From Bactericera cockerelli (taxonomy: Eukaryota; Arthropoda; Insecta; Hemiptera; Triozidae), in NCBI GenBank assembly GCA_024516035.1, contig CM044965.1, positions 4,292,978 through 4,356,977 of the forward strand: DNA of 64,000 nt, in the 5' to 3' direction. Made by a program: the position numbers and the translations under genes. Of this stretch, positions 42,470 to 51,786 are shown piece by piece (the first letter of the stretch is position 1; each line of letters begins with the position of its first letter). The notes below the pieces were generated by a model, which was given only the letters and a program-made list of their open reading frames with translations, did not search any database and was not told the origin of the DNA.

Positions 42470-42843
42470 ATGGCACGATTTTCAACAGTGCTCCTTTTAG
42501 GGTCAGTTTTTTCTTTAGCATATTCGAAAAGCGACTTTTCTGACCAGCTTTACAATGTCAGCACGAGTAAGTCCATTCGCGTTGGTAACAACAAAACAGT
42601 GAGGCTTGACGAGTATTTGGACTCGAAGGAACTGGAGAGTCTTGTCTCATTCATAAATTGACCCGCAATCATCGCGAAATTTTCAAACCAACCTATCTGG
42701 AAGACCGGAGTGCGTTCTACCGTACGAGAATCTTTGCAGTGCAGATCTCACGCGATGTCAGAAAGCCAAGGAAATTCCTCAAGCCAATGTTCAAGTTTGT
42801 GGCCAATGTACATGGAACTGATGCCGTCGGTTACTCCTTGATG
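42470..42843 (+). pseudogene. Carboxypeptidase D/E-like (M14B) N-terminal segment, frameshifted
   Basis: ATG at 42470 opens a good signal peptide (MARFSTVLLLGSVFSLAYSKS), then LDEYLDSKELESLVSFIN to TGA at 42659. The +1-shifted frame continues the homology at once as TRNHREIF and later IFAVQISRDVRKP, then FKFVANVHGTDAVGYSLM before a donor-like ATG|GTAAAA. This order (EL..FL, ..L.ISD., FKYVANMHGNE.VG) is that of M14B metallocarboxypeptidases, secreted or membrane enzymes that trim C-terminal basic residues. One missing base in AAATTG would explain the shift. The zinc motif usually reads HGNE; here it is HGTD (His 42811, Asp 42820), so a ligand Glu is replaced. I infer a non-catalytic domain, pseudogene or sequence error. 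The catalytic core does not follow. Confidence 0.7.
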
Positions 42844-42856
42844 GTAAAAAAACAAT

Positions 42857-42944
42857 AATATTTGCGCTCAGTGGTTAAACACTCGCTTGCATTGCGGAAG
42901 GTCCCGGGTTCGATCACCCGTGCCGATAAAAATTTGTATTCAAA
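42857..42944 (+). mobile_element. SINE-E head inserted in the carboxypeptidase locus
   Basis: TTTGCGCTCAGTGGTTAAAC + ACTCGCTTGCATTGCGGAAG + GTCCCGGGTTCGATCACCCG then ATAAAAATTTGTATTCAAA. It occupies the exact gap between the two carboxypeptidase-like segments. Confidence 0.8.
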
Positions 42945-43721
42945 TACCCACCAGCCGGTGACCTCCCGATGTACTGGCACGCCAACTTGGATTCTATGCT
43001 GAGCTTCATGGAAAGCACGCGTCAAGGTATTTACGGAAAAATCGTGGACAATTTCCTTGAACCCGTTCAGAAGGCTGTCGTAGAAGTAGCGGGAAAAGAC
43101 AAATTGATCAAAGGGACGCATCGTGGCGAGTACTGGCGGCTGTTGCTGCCGGGACTTTACACTGTGACAGCCAGAGCCCCCGCCGCCCTCGAGCAGACAC
43201 TTGAGGTCAATATCACCGGAGATAACCCTTACGTTCAACTGGACTTCATCCTGCAGCGTCAAGGCGTGCACGGGCGAGTTACTCTGCAACCGGAGAATCA
43301 ACCATTATATCCACCAGCACTTGAGTGGTCAAAACAACCTACTCTGAAAATAGATAAAGCTATCATCAAAATCGACAAAAAGAATAAAACAACCAGTGTG
43401 TTCAAAGCAAATGAAAATGATAAAACAGTGAAAGAATCAAACGAAAACAATGGAACAATCAGAGAGGAAGGATCAAAGAGTTTGGAAGGCTTGAAGTATC
43501 CCTTACGGATTGACGTGTCTTTTGGGGAAGAATTTGGGCAGGTCCTTCCTCTGGGCGAATATTCTGTGACAGCATTAGCCGGAGGCAGAGAGTCGACACT
43601 GACTGTAAATTTGACAGAAAAAGAACCGTATCTTCGAACTGATTTTTATTTGAAAAAACCAGACGTCACATCATATACTGCTAGCAAGGTCACCAAATAT
43701 GATTTTTGGTCTGGTAACTAA
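42945..43721 (+). CDS. Carboxypeptidase D-like C-terminal (transthyretin-like) segment
   Basis: The open frame begins YPPAGDLPMYWHANLDSMLS, the junction where the catalytic domain of M14B peptidases passes into their transthyretin-like beta-sandwich, and ends at TAA 43719-43721. A first sandwich (GIYGKIVDNF...VEVAGKDK...GEYWRLLLPGLYTVTA...YVQLDFILQR) is followed by a Lys/Asn/Glu-rich linker. A second, partial copy follows (GQVLPLGEYSVTALAGG...YLRTDFYLKKP). Coding-like frame starts at about 42945, before the first Met at 42969, so an upstream exon must supply the start. The roughly 200-residue peptidase core between this and the segment at 42470 is absent. It may be a diverged CPD domain or part of a degraded gene. 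Confidence 0.7.
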   Translation, partial: YPPAGDLPMYWHANLDSMLSFMESTRQGIYGKIVDNFLEPVQKAVVEVAGKDKLIKGTHRGEYWRLLLPGLYTVTARAPAALEQTLEVNITGDNPYVQLDFILQRQGVHGRVTLQPENQPLYPPALEWSKQPTLKIDKAIIKIDKKNKTTSVFKANENDKTVKESNENNGTIREEGSKSLEGLKYPLRIDVSFGEEFGQVLPLGEYSVTALAGGRESTLTVNLTEKEPYLRTDFYLKKPDVTSYTASKVTKYDFWSGN

Positions 43722-43961
43722 AATAATAATAATAAGAATTCGTATGAAGGCATGGCCGAAACTAGTGATGTCCCTCAAGACAATCAAACTGTACACGCTG
43801 GTATAATATAACAGAAGAATCGGCGCGAACGACCTGTCTACTGACAGAGTTAGAGCGCCTAATAGAAAAACAAAATTATGACCTATTTTCTTTTGGTCTT
43901 CCAGTACAACCTATGTCCCTCTGATTACCTCATTAGCTAGTACACCATACACTGTCTGTCC
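43722..43961. other. No recognisable feature
   Basis: Possible 3' flank of the carboxypeptidase-like gene, starting with an AATAATAATAA run. Confidence 0.35.
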
Positions 43962-44155
43962 CGGTAGCTCAGTGGTAAAGGCGGCACTCTGTGAATCCAG
44001 AGGTCGAGGGTTCGAAATCCAGCCGGGACATAACAAGTTATACTCCCATTTGGGATTTTTACCACACATTAATATGTCTTGGGCTTACTGCTGGAATAAT
44101 GGGACTTAATAATAGTCCTAAGCAGGCAGCATAAAAAGAGGCGATATTAAATCAT
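43962..44155 (+). mobile_element. SINE-A with a short head deletion
   Basis: TCCCGGTAGCTCAGTGGTAA + AGGCGGCACTCTGTGAATCC directly followed by AGAGGTCGAGGGTTCGAAAT; the tail ends AGGCGATATTAAATC. Confidence 0.85.
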
Positions 44156-44159
44156 ATTT

Positions 44160-44420
44160 GTGTTAATCACTTTCGAAACACCACAACTACTCAAACTCGC
44201 TTTACTAAAATATACCAGTGCACATCTAACACAAGTTTGCACATTTTTGGCGGAATCTTTCTACGAGGTATACCAAAAGTAATTAAATGGGCATCAACTT
44301 TCTATCCCAGCAGCAGTCGAGTCTCGACCCGGCCATAAATTTTTCGCTGAATCCGGGACTTGAACCACCGACCACCAGATTACAAGTCCGTCGCCTTATC
44401 GATCAAGCTACTGAGGTCGG
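44160..44420 (-). mobile_element. SINE-C split by an insert of about 120 bp
   Basis: The body complement TAATCACTTTCGAAACACCA + CAACTACTCAAACTCGC runs to about 44215. Foreign DNA follows, and the head complement resumes at CGCTGAATCCGGGACTTGAA and ends GCTACTGAGGTCGGT. Confidence 0.7.
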
Positions 44421-44621
44421 TAAAAGAAAGGCGATATTATACACCACCGACCCAGACTCAGAACGAGTTCATGGAATGCTAGAATTATTAAGATGTAATG
44501 CAGAGCTAGCTCAATTTGAAAAGGTCTCGGAGGCTCATTTGCATAATACCTACCTGATGTCGTGAAGTGCACGCCATAGCTGTTTCATTTCTTACCTGGC
44601 TGTTTCATTATTTCTTCTCCT

Positions 44622-45225
44622 CCTCCTTCTAATATTATGATTCTTATCATAATCAACAACAACAAAGACAATAATAATAACACTCTTTAGTGGAAGGGAA
44701 CCACCAGTCGAGGTTAATGCTCAAAGCATTTTCTACTACCTTACCTCCTTGTAATATTATGATTCTTATCATAATCAACAACAAAGACAATAATAATAAC
44801 ACTCTTTAGTGGAAGGTAACCACCAGGCGAGGTTAATGCTCAAAGCATTTTCTACCACCTTACCTCCTTGTAATATTATGATTCTTATCATAATCAACAA
44901 CAAAGACAATAATAACACTCTTTAGTGGGAGGTAACCACCAGGCGGGGTTAATGCTCAAAGCATTTTCTACCACCTTACCTCCTTGTAATATTATGATTC
45001 TCATGATAATCAACAACAAAGACAATAATAATAACACTCTTTAGTGGAAGGTAGCCACCAGGCGAGGTTAATGCTCAAATCATTTTCTACCACCTTTCCT
45101 CCTTGTAATATTACGATTCTTATCATAATCAACAACAAAGACAATAATATTATAATAATAACACTCTTTAGTGGAAGATTACCACCAAGAGAGGTTAATG
45201 CTCAAAGCATTTTCTACCACATTAC
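44622..45225 (-). repeat. Satellite of five roughly 119-bp units built on the SINE-B tail
   Basis: Units start CCTCCTTGTAATATTATGAT at 44622, 44744, 44863, 44979 and 45098. Each contains a short hairpin (ATTATGATTCTTATCATAAT), CAACAACAAAGACAA, a TAATAA run and then the complement of the B tail (ACTCTTTAGTGGAAGGTAAC + CACCAGGCGAGGTTAATGCT + CAAAGCATTTTCTACCACC). Confidence 0.9.
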
Positions 45226-45445
45226 CCTCAGAGTCTCAATCAATCAAATATAATTGTATTTATTCAAATTTGAATGTTACAATGGTTGATCTTAAAAGTA
45301 ATGCTTATGCTTAAAAGTAAGTCTTATTATTACGTGGTCACACACTCAAATTAATGAGGAAAATTTCATGCACTGGGTGGCATTCGAACCAACGGATCCC
45401 TACGCTACCTGGATTACCAGACTAGCGCGTTAACCACTTGAATAC
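45226..45445 (-). mobile_element. SINE-B remainder feeding the satellite
   Basis: After an insert of about 90 bp (45238-45325, TCAATCAAATATAATTGTAT...) the B body and head complement continue: ACGTGGTCACACACTCAAAT ... TTCGAACCAACGGATCCC ... GCGCGTTAACCACTTGAATA. Confidence 0.75.
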
Positions 45446-45529
45446 CAGTGCAATAATACAAACAACAACAAAAATATGAACAACATGCACTTAATAGGTA
45501 TCAAATAATAGTAAGAGCAGTACATTAGC

Positions 45530-45760
45530 TGTGTCGACCATAGTAATATTATTTATTATACTCAATATAATAATTATTAGGTACATACCATTTTACTCTT
45601 TATTATTATACTCATTATAATAATTATTACTTCATTATTATACTCAATATAATTATTATTACTTCATTATTATACTCGATATAATCATTATTATTTCATT
45701 GTTAATCTCAATATAATCATTATTACTTCATTATTATACCCAATATAATCATTCTGACAT
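45530..45760. repeat. Roughly 32-bp AT-rich tandem repeat
   Basis: ATTATTATACTCAATATAAT + AATTATTACTTC repeats about seven times with small changes. Confidence 0.8.
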
Positions 45761-45912
45761 AGTTCTTAACCTAACGCCCCCTCACACCTGTACACTGTAA
45801 GGAACTAAAGGGGGTGGGTTTTGTTGTTATGACGTGGAGTAAGTAATGTAAGTAGGTAAGTCATTAAGGCAAACCAGTGGTGGAGTTTGGCACACCAAAA
45901 TATAACAGATAT

Positions 45913-45957
45913 TTCAACAAGGGTTGGGTGGAAGAGGTTGCCACAGGCAATTTCTTC
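45913..45957 (+). mobile_element. T-family fragment
   Basis: CAAGGGTTGGGTGGAAGAGG + TTGCCACAGGCAATTTC. Confidence 0.6.
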
Positions 45958-46084
45958 ACTGCCGGTGCACTGTGACCACCAGTGAAACACTTCACTATCA
46001 GAAATAATTTCCTATATTGTTGTTTTCAAACACCCACATTACTTTAAAGTGTTTTGCGACATACACGTATGTATTAATTTGATT

Positions 46085-46192
46085 TTGTGACCACATAATA
46101 ATAAGACTCTGAGGCTTATATAGGTGGTAGAAAATGCTTTGAGCATTGACCTCGCCTGGTGGTTACCTTCCACTAAAGAGTATTATTATTAT
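46085..46192 (+). mobile_element. SINE-B tail fragment
   Basis: GTGACCACATAATAATAAGA, GTAGAAAATGCTTTGAGCAT, CCTCGCCTGGTGGTTACCTT, CCACTAAAGAG and (TTA)n. Confidence 0.8.
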
Positions 46193-46194
46193 TA

Positions 46195-46352
46195 TTATTC
46201 AGTCTGGCTGGGGGACTATAAACAGGAAATAGCCCAGCATTGGCTTGTTTCTGGGGGCCCTTGTCAATTATTTGATTGTCAAGACAGTGGTAGAAATGCA
46301 GTCATTCCTCCACTGTCTGGCTACCATCGTTCACGATGACGCCACCCTATGA
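46195..46352 (+). mobile_element. G module
   Basis: CAGTCTGGCTGGGGGACTAT + AAACAGGAAATAGCCCAGC ... CATCGTTCACGATGACGCCA + CCCTATGA. A 25-bp piece of the same end recurs at 46453-46478. Confidence 0.75.
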
Positions 46353-46847
46353 CTGTTAATTTTTTTGGAGAGACAGGTGATTTAGTAAAAAATCTCAATC
46401 TATAGTGATAGCGAAAAGAAGTATTGTGTCCATAATAGGCAGCTTATTTACCATCGATGACGCCACCCTATAATGCTGATTTTTATTAATACTCCACTAC
46501 ACTCTTATACAGGTTTTATTGATCCCCTCCAAATTAAACCAACAAACCACGCCACTACACTTGGCAACTGTTTTATGTTCGGGCAACTAAATTACATTCT
46601 AACCTCGATAATACCCGCGAGGTAAAGAATCCAAGTTACGTGCAAATGTATCAGGGTATTATTTGAGATTATAAAGGGTGTTTCTGACAACACAGCGAAC
46701 CTTTTCAGGGCATCCAGTCTTGAATGTGGAAGTAGGAGTGCTAGAAGGAACCAACGTCATCTATGTGGGAGAGGATGGACAATGTCGACCCCAAATTTGT
46801 TTGTTTATTACACGGAAACCAGCCCAAGATACAAGTGACAATGATAA
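46353..46847. other. No firm feature; weak exon-like frame
   Basis: A frame after TTTTCAG at 46707 (HPVLNVEVGVLEGTNVIYVG) looks protein-like. However, its ends (GGGCATCCAG, ACAATGTCGACCCC) also match the 3' part of SINE-D, so I do not call it. Confidence 0.3.
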
Positions 46848-47035
46848 GCCAGCGTCGATGGCACAATGAATGCACCGGTTCTCGTAGGATCACCGAAGTT
46901 AAGCGACGTCCAGCGAGTTGAAGACTTCGTGATGCTGGCATTCCGGCTCAGCACAGACTAGGTGAGGTTAATGTGGGTAGCAGATTTGTGAGTTTCCCGT
47001 GAATGCTGGAGGGTAACACCCCCGTCGTGATATGA
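46848..47035 (+). mobile_element. 5S-D chimeric SINE
   Basis: The head GCCAGCGTCGATGGCACAAT + GAATGCACCGGTTCTCGTAG + GATCACCGAAGTTAAGCGAC ... CTTCGTGATGCTGGC is 5S rRNA-like with an internal deletion. The body ATTCCGGCTCAGCACAGACT + AGGTGAGGTTAATGTGGGTA ... GAGGGTAACACCCCCGTC is D-type. Confidence 0.8.
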
Positions 47036-47096
47036 AAAAAGTGATAAAAAAAAGATAAAAAATCGATTTTCAATTATTATTTTTCTCTCTCGATCA

Positions 47097-47519
47097 TTTG
47101 GTGCAAACTTTGGATGGTTCAAGCTTATTATTATTATCTGATCTTGTTGCAGGGTTTTCAGTGAAACCCTAACAATTAGGTAACACTGCGACAGTGCGAC
47201 CTAATTAGATCTATTGTGACCAGTTGATTCTATTTGGTTTTAACGTCCTGATTGAGATAGATAGTCAGGACGAGGGTTTTTACCTTTCTTTCGCTGGGAG
47301 TCGTACCAGCTACCCACATTAACCTCACCCATCCTGGGTAGGGCCGGAAATGCCAGCCTCACGTGTTTGAAGGGAACAGAATTTTCTTCGAAAAGTCTGC
47401 TCCAACCGGGTTCGAACTCGGGATCTCTGGACTACGGACAGTAGTCAACACGATTACGCCACGGAGGCTGGCATTTTTTTTTTTTTTTTTTGGTACAAAC
47501 TTTGGATGGTCCAAGCTTC
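47097..47519 (-). mobile_element. SINE-D variant flanked by about 27-bp direct repeats
   Basis: The element occupies 47128-47473 on the minus strand, with head complement TCGAACTCGGGATCTCTGGA ... TACGCCACGGAGGCTGG. It carries an alternative 3' section (GACCTAATTAGATCTATTGT) shared with 62285-62630. CAAACTTTGGATGGT(T/C)CAAGCTT occurs just left (47103-47125) and, after a T-run, just right (47494-47518). Confidence 0.8.
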
Positions 47520-47849
47520 ATTTGGGCCCATATTTATACCCATGTCTACATTGTCTACAGACCATATGGACCTTTATTTTAGACCTATTATACGTGGTTA
47601 AAAGTTTCGCTTTGTTTTTAGCGACACCCTGAATACAATGAGGTTAAGAATGCAACCTGCGTGTAAATGTATTGGGTAATTATTTTGAATTATACTAAAA
47701 GGATAATAATACAATCTATATCCAAATGTATTAGGGCTTAATTACCTACCTTTTTGAAATTTTAAACACAGAATGCAAAGTAAGAATTCAACCTACGTAA
47801 AAATGAATTAGGATAATTTTTTAAGGTTATAAAAGGTAAAGTATAACAA
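47520..47849. other. No recognisable feature
   Basis: AT-rich DNA with a loosely repeated AGAATGCAACCTGCGTGTAA/AGAATTCAACCTACGTAAAA motif (about 47647, 47781). Confidence 0.4.
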
Positions 47850-48071
47850 ATAAATGTGTTTCTTTGTGTTATTATATCACAATTTTAGTGGGTACCGCAG
47901 AATTATAGGACTTTTTCATATCTTTAATATTCCAATATCTTTTTTTTTGCCTATAATTTCGCCACTGATCGATGCTAACAATAAAGCACAAGTACAGAGC
48001 AGAAAAATTCCTGCCCCGCTGGGGATCGAACCCAGGTAGGTCACCATGCGTGCAATGCCTAACGGTGACTA
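47850..48071 (-). mobile_element. SINE-F
   Basis: Tail complement AAATGTGTTTCTTTGTGTTA at the left; GGGGATCGAACCCAGGTAGG + TCACCATGCGTGCAATGCCT at the right. The last part of the head is shortened. Confidence 0.75.
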
Positions 48072-48217
48072 CATTTTTTTGTCTTCCTTATACTGTAAAT
48101 ATGTATCAAAATAATCATAATTATGAATATTGAAAGCCATCACCAATTCACTTCTCTCTGTCCACATTTCACTAAGTTCAATGTAAACACTAGAACTGCA
48201 CAATTCACAAGAGAATA

Positions 48218-48397
48218 CAATAATTCTCGTTAAGTGGCAGAGAATGCCTAAGGCATTAACTTCGCCCCGGATTACAAAACAATTGTAATAAAAAATAATA
48301 TTTCTTTTTGTACATATTTCTAAGTTTTTTTTTTTAATTTATTGTTATATATTTTGTTGTTCTTGATGATTGATTGTTTTGTAAAAAAAATAAAGTG

Positions 48398-48425
<28 letters not shown>
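48218..48425 (+). mobile_element. I element with (AAAT)n tail
   Basis: TTAAGTGGCAGAGAATGCCT + AAGGCATTAACTTCGCCCCG + GATTACAAAACAATTGTAAT, an AT-rich stretch and AAATAAATAAATAAATAAAT. It is probably a 3' end of a non-LTR element. Confidence 0.65.
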
Positions 48426-48430
<5 letters not shown>

Positions 48431-48599
48431 ATGTTCAACCCCCACACATCAGCCACAACTCTGTATGAGGGGTTGCATGTCCTCACTAACGAGGAAATTT
48501 CAGGGGGCATGTGGCTTAAAAAAGTCATTGTGAATATGGATTAATAAATGATCACCCTCCTCGTTCAAATGATAATCAAAGCATTGTCATACCCTTTGA

Positions 48600-48745
48600 C
48601 ATCCCCCCCCCCACCCCAAATGACCCCTCCCTCCCTCACCCACCCCAAATGACCCATTCTTTCTTCATCCACCCCAAATGACCCCCTGCCCTCCTCCCTC
48701 TCCCCACCCCTCCCAATACCCAAGGAAAAGGGGTGGGAGGGAACG
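48600..48745. repeat. C-rich tandem repeat
   Basis: CACCCCAAATGACCC(C/A)T repeats about every 35-40 bp, three to four times. Confidence 0.7.
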
Positions 48746-48924
48746 AGAGTCTCGTAACAATAGAATATGTATGGTGGGTGGGGAGCCGGGTCCAAAATTT
48801 GGGGAGAGGGGAAGGGGGGGAGTGTAAACGAAGGTCAATTGTAGTAGAATGGGTACGAAAATATTTCGAGTGAAGGTAAAAACGGAACTAATAGAAGAAA
48901 AAGTATGCGCTTTTTTAGGTGGGC

Positions 48925-49062
48925 AGCAAATTGAGGGTAAAACCCCCGTCCTGATCCAGGACGTTAAATCAAATAGTATCGTTGGCCTAGGGATTCGAAC
49001 CAACGGATACCCACGCTACCTGGATTACCAGACTAGCGCGTTAACCACTTGACTACTTGATT
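48925..49062. mobile_element. SINE-D fragment abutting a SINE-B head
   Basis: GAGGGTAAAACCCCCGTCCT + GATCCAGGACGTTAAATC (D, +) runs to about 48985. ATTCGAACCAACGGATACCC ... GCGCGTTAACCACTTGAC (B head, -) follows at once to 49055. Confidence 0.7.
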
Positions 49063-49910
49063 GAGGGGAAATAGAGAAATTAGGATTATATATTTGAGGG
49101 TGGGGGAAATGATAGGGGAAGGTGATTTTGGAGTGGGGAAATCAACGACTGCGGGGGGGGGGGGGGGGGGAGAAGGATATGATTTTAGAGGGGGGGGGGG
49201 GTAGAATGAAGGTCAATGGGGAATTATTGTTGAATATTTGAGGGAGGGGAAAATCATAGGGAAAGGTGATTTGATGAGAGTACGGGTAAATGATGGGGTG
49301 AGGAGAAGATTCTTGAGGGTGGGGAAATGAAGGTCAGCAGATGAATATTGTGCTAAATATTTGAGGGTGGGGGAAATATTTTCCCTATGAAGGTAATTTT
49401 GAAGAGGGCGAATAAATGACTGCGGAGGGGAGGATATGATTTAAGAAGGTGGGGTAGAATCACTGAGATCATATAACATAGAGGGAACCCGATGTATCAA
49501 GAATTGCGTCCAGTAGTGACCATCAGCTGATTTCAAAATCAGTGCCGGAGTTGATGAGGGGACGGGTAAATGATGGGGGAGGAGAAGATTCTAGAGGGTG
49601 GGGGAAATGATAGGGGAAGGTGATTTGAAGAGAGTAAGGTCATTTTTTTGTAAGATTGGACGCATAAATTTGTTCAATTCGAGATAGGCAGATAGGTAAG
49701 GTTCCCTCTATGTTATATGATCTCAGTGGGTAGAATGAAGGTCAATGGGGAATTATTGTTAAATAGTTGAGGGTGGAGGAAATGATAGGGGAAGGAGATT
49801 TGATGAGGGGACGGGTAAATGATGGGGAGAGGAGAAAATTCTAGAGGGTGGGGAAATGAAGGTCAGCAGATGAATATTGTGCTAAATATTTGAGGTTGTA
49901 AAATAATATA
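49063..49910. repeat. G-rich degenerate minisatellite
   Basis: Recurring blocks AAATGAAGGTCAGCAGATGA + ATATTGTGCTAAATATTTGA, TGATGAG(G/A)G.ACGGGTAAATGATGGGG and GGTAGAATGAAGGTCAATGG + GGAATTATTGTT alternate in longer units. G-runs lie at 49145-49161 and 49190-49201. Confidence 0.8.
49453..49736. mobile_element. 268-bp TIR element with 8-bp duplication and local-repeat interior
   Basis: The element is 49461-49728. The ends CACTGAGATCATATAACATA and complement form a perfect 29-bp inverted pair (49461-49489, 49700-49728). GGTAGAAT flanks both sides, and other copies of the surrounding repeat (49191) carry it once. The central 49552-49640 is a copy of the surrounding minisatellite, not transposon-like sequence. 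Confidence 0.85.
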
Positions 49911-50639
49911 GGTATCTGGGGATGGGCAGGGGGATAATTTTGAAGGTAGGGTGTAAATGAAGGTCAATGCATGTATGATAGGTATTAGTTTGAGGAATTT
50001 TGCTAAATATCAATCGGTCAAATAATATAATCCCAACGACTTGATATTTTCTTAGGTAAAGGCTATTTTTTAAGCATGTGAATATTAGACAAATAGACAT
50101 CCTATGTTATTTTATGATAAAAACACTTATATGTATGTATTGTATACTGTATGCATAATATAAAATTGTTTATGTCTAGGATTCAAAATATTATTTTTAT
50201 CATAAAAGGTAAACGAGCTATTACAATCTAGTGACATAAATTTATAACCAAGGACTTATAACTAAGATCCGCTGGCTTATCGATCAAGCTACTGAGGTTG
50301 GTTTAAAACAAAAATTGTAAATTTAGCTTGGCCTAAATAAGCAAGAAATTTATTTTAATTGTTTGGATTTAGATCACGCAATGCTACTTTTGCGGAGATT
50401 TCGTGATTATTTATTTGTAAATACTTGTAAAATTAGACTGTTCCAACATTGACTTTCTTTCCACTATCCACGCGATGAACCTTTTGCTAGTCTACTTTAG
50501 ATTTCCTGAAATTCCACCCCAAATATTTTCGATTGTTAGTTTCCAAAGTAGAAACACGAAAACCTTGCATGACAATTAAAAGAAAAGGGGAAAGACACTA
50601 AAGAAAGGAGTAACAGAATAAATGAAGAAGAATTGAGAG
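49911..50639. other. No gene; SINE-C scrap
   Basis: CTTATCGATCAAGCTACTGA + GGTTGGT at 50277-50303 is the head end of a SINE-C (-). The rest is AT-rich without features. Confidence 0.45.
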
Positions 50640-50956
50640 GAGGAGAAAATAGAGAGTGATAGAAGAATGGTATACAGAGAGTAAAAGAGAGAGAGAGAGA
50701 GAGAGAGAGATAAAATAAAAAGAGAGTAATAGAAGGATGCAGTAATGAGATAAAGAGAGACAAAAAATAGACGTACATATTAGAGGGAAATAGAGAGTGA
50801 TAGAAGGATGGGGGAAGAGAGAGACAAAGAAAGACAGAGAGTGAAAGAGAGAAAGCAGAGATAAAGAAGGAAAGATTGTTGAGTGGGAAAGACATTGGTA
50901 GTAGGGAGAAAGAAAATAGACAGAGAATTGAGAAAACGGATAGAGAAAGAGAAAAT

Positions 50957-51002
<46 letters not shown>

Positions 51003-51195
51003 GGAGAGAGAGAAAGAGAAAAATAGAGAGAGAAAGAGAGAGACAAGATGGAGAGGAAAAGTTTGCATGTTCAAACACACAATTAAAAACTTTTAAAGAA
51101 CAATTAAAAACGCAGAGAGAAAAAGAGAGAGCAAGAGAGCAAAAACGAAGAGAGAGAGAGAGAGTGATAGAGAGAGGAATAGAGAGAGAGGCATT
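50640..51195. repeat. (GA)n-rich tract
   Basis: Pure GA at 50687-50710 and 50960-50993 within purine-rich DNA. GAGAGTGATAGAAG(A/G)ATG recurs at about 50651, 50720 and 50795, suggesting a unit of about 70 bp. Confidence 0.9.
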
Positions 51196-51715
51196 TTTCA
51201 GCGGAAATAACATGGAGAAATAAATTGTGAAGAGGAGAAGCCTAGAATTTAAAATGTAACAATGATGACATCATCAAAAGAAGGAGAGTTGAAAGTGTGA
51301 CTCAACTATGAAGCAATGAGGTAACTTTCACTTGTTAGCGACTCTAATTAGGAGAGAAAAAAAGCTTTTGAGAAAAATTTAGGTGAAGAAAGGTATGTAC
51401 AAACTATGTGCTTCCTATTTACTCATATTATTATGAACAACATCACAACTAAAGTTGTGGTTTTATTTACATATGAATAATATGTACTTAGAATTTGTAC
51501 GAGTAGTGTTCAACTTACATACAAAGGGTTTAGTTGAGAAATAGTTAACTTGAAAGTTTTTAAAAGAGCCAAGTTTTTATGTAAGCTATGTTCGTATGTA
51601 CTCGTATAACTTCTCACTTTTATGTTTGCACTGATGTAAGCCTCTTTTGTTAATTTGTTACTAAACTCATACAAAAAGATTTAGATTTCCAGAGTACACT
51701 GCTTAATTCAGATCT
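51196..51715. other. No recognisable feature
   Basis: AT-rich, no repeat family or exon identified. Confidence 0.4.
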
Positions 51716-51786
51716 GAGGGTTAGGTGGTAGAAAATGTATTAAGTATTAACCTCGCCTGGTGGTTACCTTGCTCTATAAAGTATTA
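51716..51786 (+). mobile_element. SINE-B tail fragment
   Basis: GAGGGTTAGGTGGTAGAAAA ... ATTAACCTCGCCTGGTGGTT + ACCTTGCTCTATAAAGTATTATT. Confidence 0.75.

Noticed and set aside
46707..46800. Exon encoding HPVLNVEVGVLEGTNVIYVG after TTTTCAG
   Set aside because: Protein-like, but both ends resemble SINE-D 3' sequence and no donor or partner exon was convincing.
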